Below are positions 21,774-22,257 of a stretch of DNA of 22,257 nt, in pieces. The stretch comes from Candidatus Zixiibacteriota bacterium (GTDB lineage: Bacteria; Zixibacteria; MSB-5A5; GN15; PGXB01), in assembly GCA_020345705.1 (NCBI GenBank), contig CP070766.1:2104625-2126881 (forward strand), written 5' to 3'. The translations under genes were made by a program, and so were the position numbers. Each line of letters opens with the position of its first letter. Position 1 is the first letter of the stretch. The notes under the pieces are model-generated. The model searched no databases. It was not told the DNA's origin and saw nothing but the letters and a program-made list of their open reading frames with translations.

Positions 21774-22257
21774 TTATTTGGCTGGAGGACCACATTCCGT
21801 GACCCAATCCTCGCAGCTGCCAGGGGCCGGGCCGTTCTTATACAGGTAGTTTATCAGATATGTCACATCCAGGATAAGAACCTTGCAGTCACAATCCGCG
21901 TCGCCCGAACAAGTTGCATAGGGTATCGGATCGGGACCATCCTTGTACAGGTAGTTGATAATATGAGTAACATCGAGAATCAGGTGCTTGCCATCACCGT
22001 CGGCATCGCCTGGAATGCAATCGCACACACCGCCTGCGGCAAAATCCTGCCAGAATCCGGAGCGCAGCCGGTATGAGTCTGACATCCCCATCCCGACGGC
22101 CGTCTGCCCTACGGTGCCTTTCAGACGATAGTTGGCACTGCCAGCGTTGGTACCGCCGCTGGAAATGACCTGCCATTTGACCTGCTCACCAGATGACTTG
22201 AGCGTGCCTGCCTGAGCTGCAATTGCAGACTGGTCGCTCTTTGCTTCAAGGTCATCG
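21774..22257 (-). CDS. Secreted protein with C-terminal type I dockerin, 5' partial
   Basis: The minus-strand frame is open from the window's right edge to the TAA at 21776-21774 (161 codons seen; the ATG at 22091 is internal). The upstream part (KWQVISSGGTNAGSANYRL, KGTVGQTAVGM, DSYRLRSGFWQDF) is the pattern of a short beta-rich domain common in secreted proteins of uncultured FCB bacteria. The end is a type I dockerin: two calcium-loop-helix repeats, DADGDGKHLILDVTHIINYL and DADCDCKVLILDVTYLINYL, each followed by (Y)K(D/N)GP. Two extra cysteines sit in or near the second loop. The protein is probably exported, but its N-terminus is outside the window. It has no link to the flagellar genes and is transcribed towards them. 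Confidence 0.87.
   Translation of the reverse strand, partial: DDLEAKSDQSAIAAQAGTLKSSGEQVKWQVISSGGTNAGSANYRLKGTVGQTAVGMGMSDSYRLRSGFWQDFAAGGVCDCIPGDADGDGKHLILDVTHIINYLYKDGPDPIPYATCSGDADCDCKVLILDVTYLINYLYKNGPAPGSCEDWVTECGPPAK
21829..22011 (-). repeat. Two diverged dockerin-coding repeat units
   Basis: Two copies of about 78 bp (roughly 21829-21906 and 21934-22011, offset 105 bp) encode the two calcium-binding loop-helix units of the dockerin. The shared core includes TACAGGTAGTT at 21841 and 21946. They are ordinary intragenic domain duplications. Confidence 0.7.

Noticed and set aside
21347..22257. Attachment-site direct repeat of the tRNA 3' end
   Set aside because: I found no second copy of the tRNA 3' sequence downstream in the window; it may lie beyond the edge or be lost.
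1..22257. CRISPR array, insertion sequence ends or rRNA
   Set aside because: No regularly spaced direct repeats, no transposase and no rRNA sequence were seen; the only repeats are the two dockerin units.

Overview
The window is a late flagellar operon that runs without a break into a block of c-di-GMP and two-component signalling genes, followed by a tRNA gene, a broken integrase and one secreted dockerin protein on the opposite strand. The flagellar gene order, the absence of recognisable proteobacterial regulatory genes, DUF2225 and PilZ genes downstream of the flagellar sigma factor, and a cysteine-rich type I dockerin with an 'INYLYK(D/N)GP' loop all suggest a motile member of the FCB-type candidate phyla. 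Candidate phylum Zixibacteria is my best guess. That assignment comes from protein style only and has not been tested by a search.

Positions 2-11527 hold flgE (5' truncated by the window), flbD, fliL, fliM, fliN, fliO, fliP, fliQ, fliR, flhB, flhA, flhF and flhG: hook, stator-associated protein, C-ring, the whole export gate, and the pole/number-control GTPase-ATPase pair. motA and motB, often found between flbD and fliL in similar operons, are absent. The only real gap is about 190 bp between fliQ and fliR; it contains a GC-rich stem and a short dyad. FlhF keeps its P-loop but its other GTPase motifs are degraded, and FlhG lacks the N-terminal DQAxxLR activator motif that normally stimulates FlhF.

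Positions 11535-16990 hold a sigma-28 type factor (fliA), two small unknown proteins, a DUF2225 zinc-ribbon protein, three consecutive PilZ-domain proteins (likely c-di-GMP effectors such as flagellar brakes) and a small exported protein of unknown function.

Positions 16980-21224 hold a tightly coupled signalling module: a GAF-HisKA protein that ends before any ATPase domain, a PAS-GAF-HisKA protein whose ATPase domain has lost its ATP-binding motifs, a single-domain receiver, a 134-residue soluble protein resembling the signalling hairpin of a chemoreceptor, and two further single-domain receivers. Phospho-accepting histidines and aspartates are present, but no intact kinase ATPase is encoded here. 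This is the most unusual part of the window.

Positions 21225-22257 hold tRNA-Ser(GCU) with its own likely promoter, a 57-codon tyrosine-recombinase C-terminal remnant immediately downstream (the trace of a former tRNA-associated mobile element), a strong minus-strand terminator, and the 3' end of a minus-strand gene for a secreted dockerin-bearing protein.
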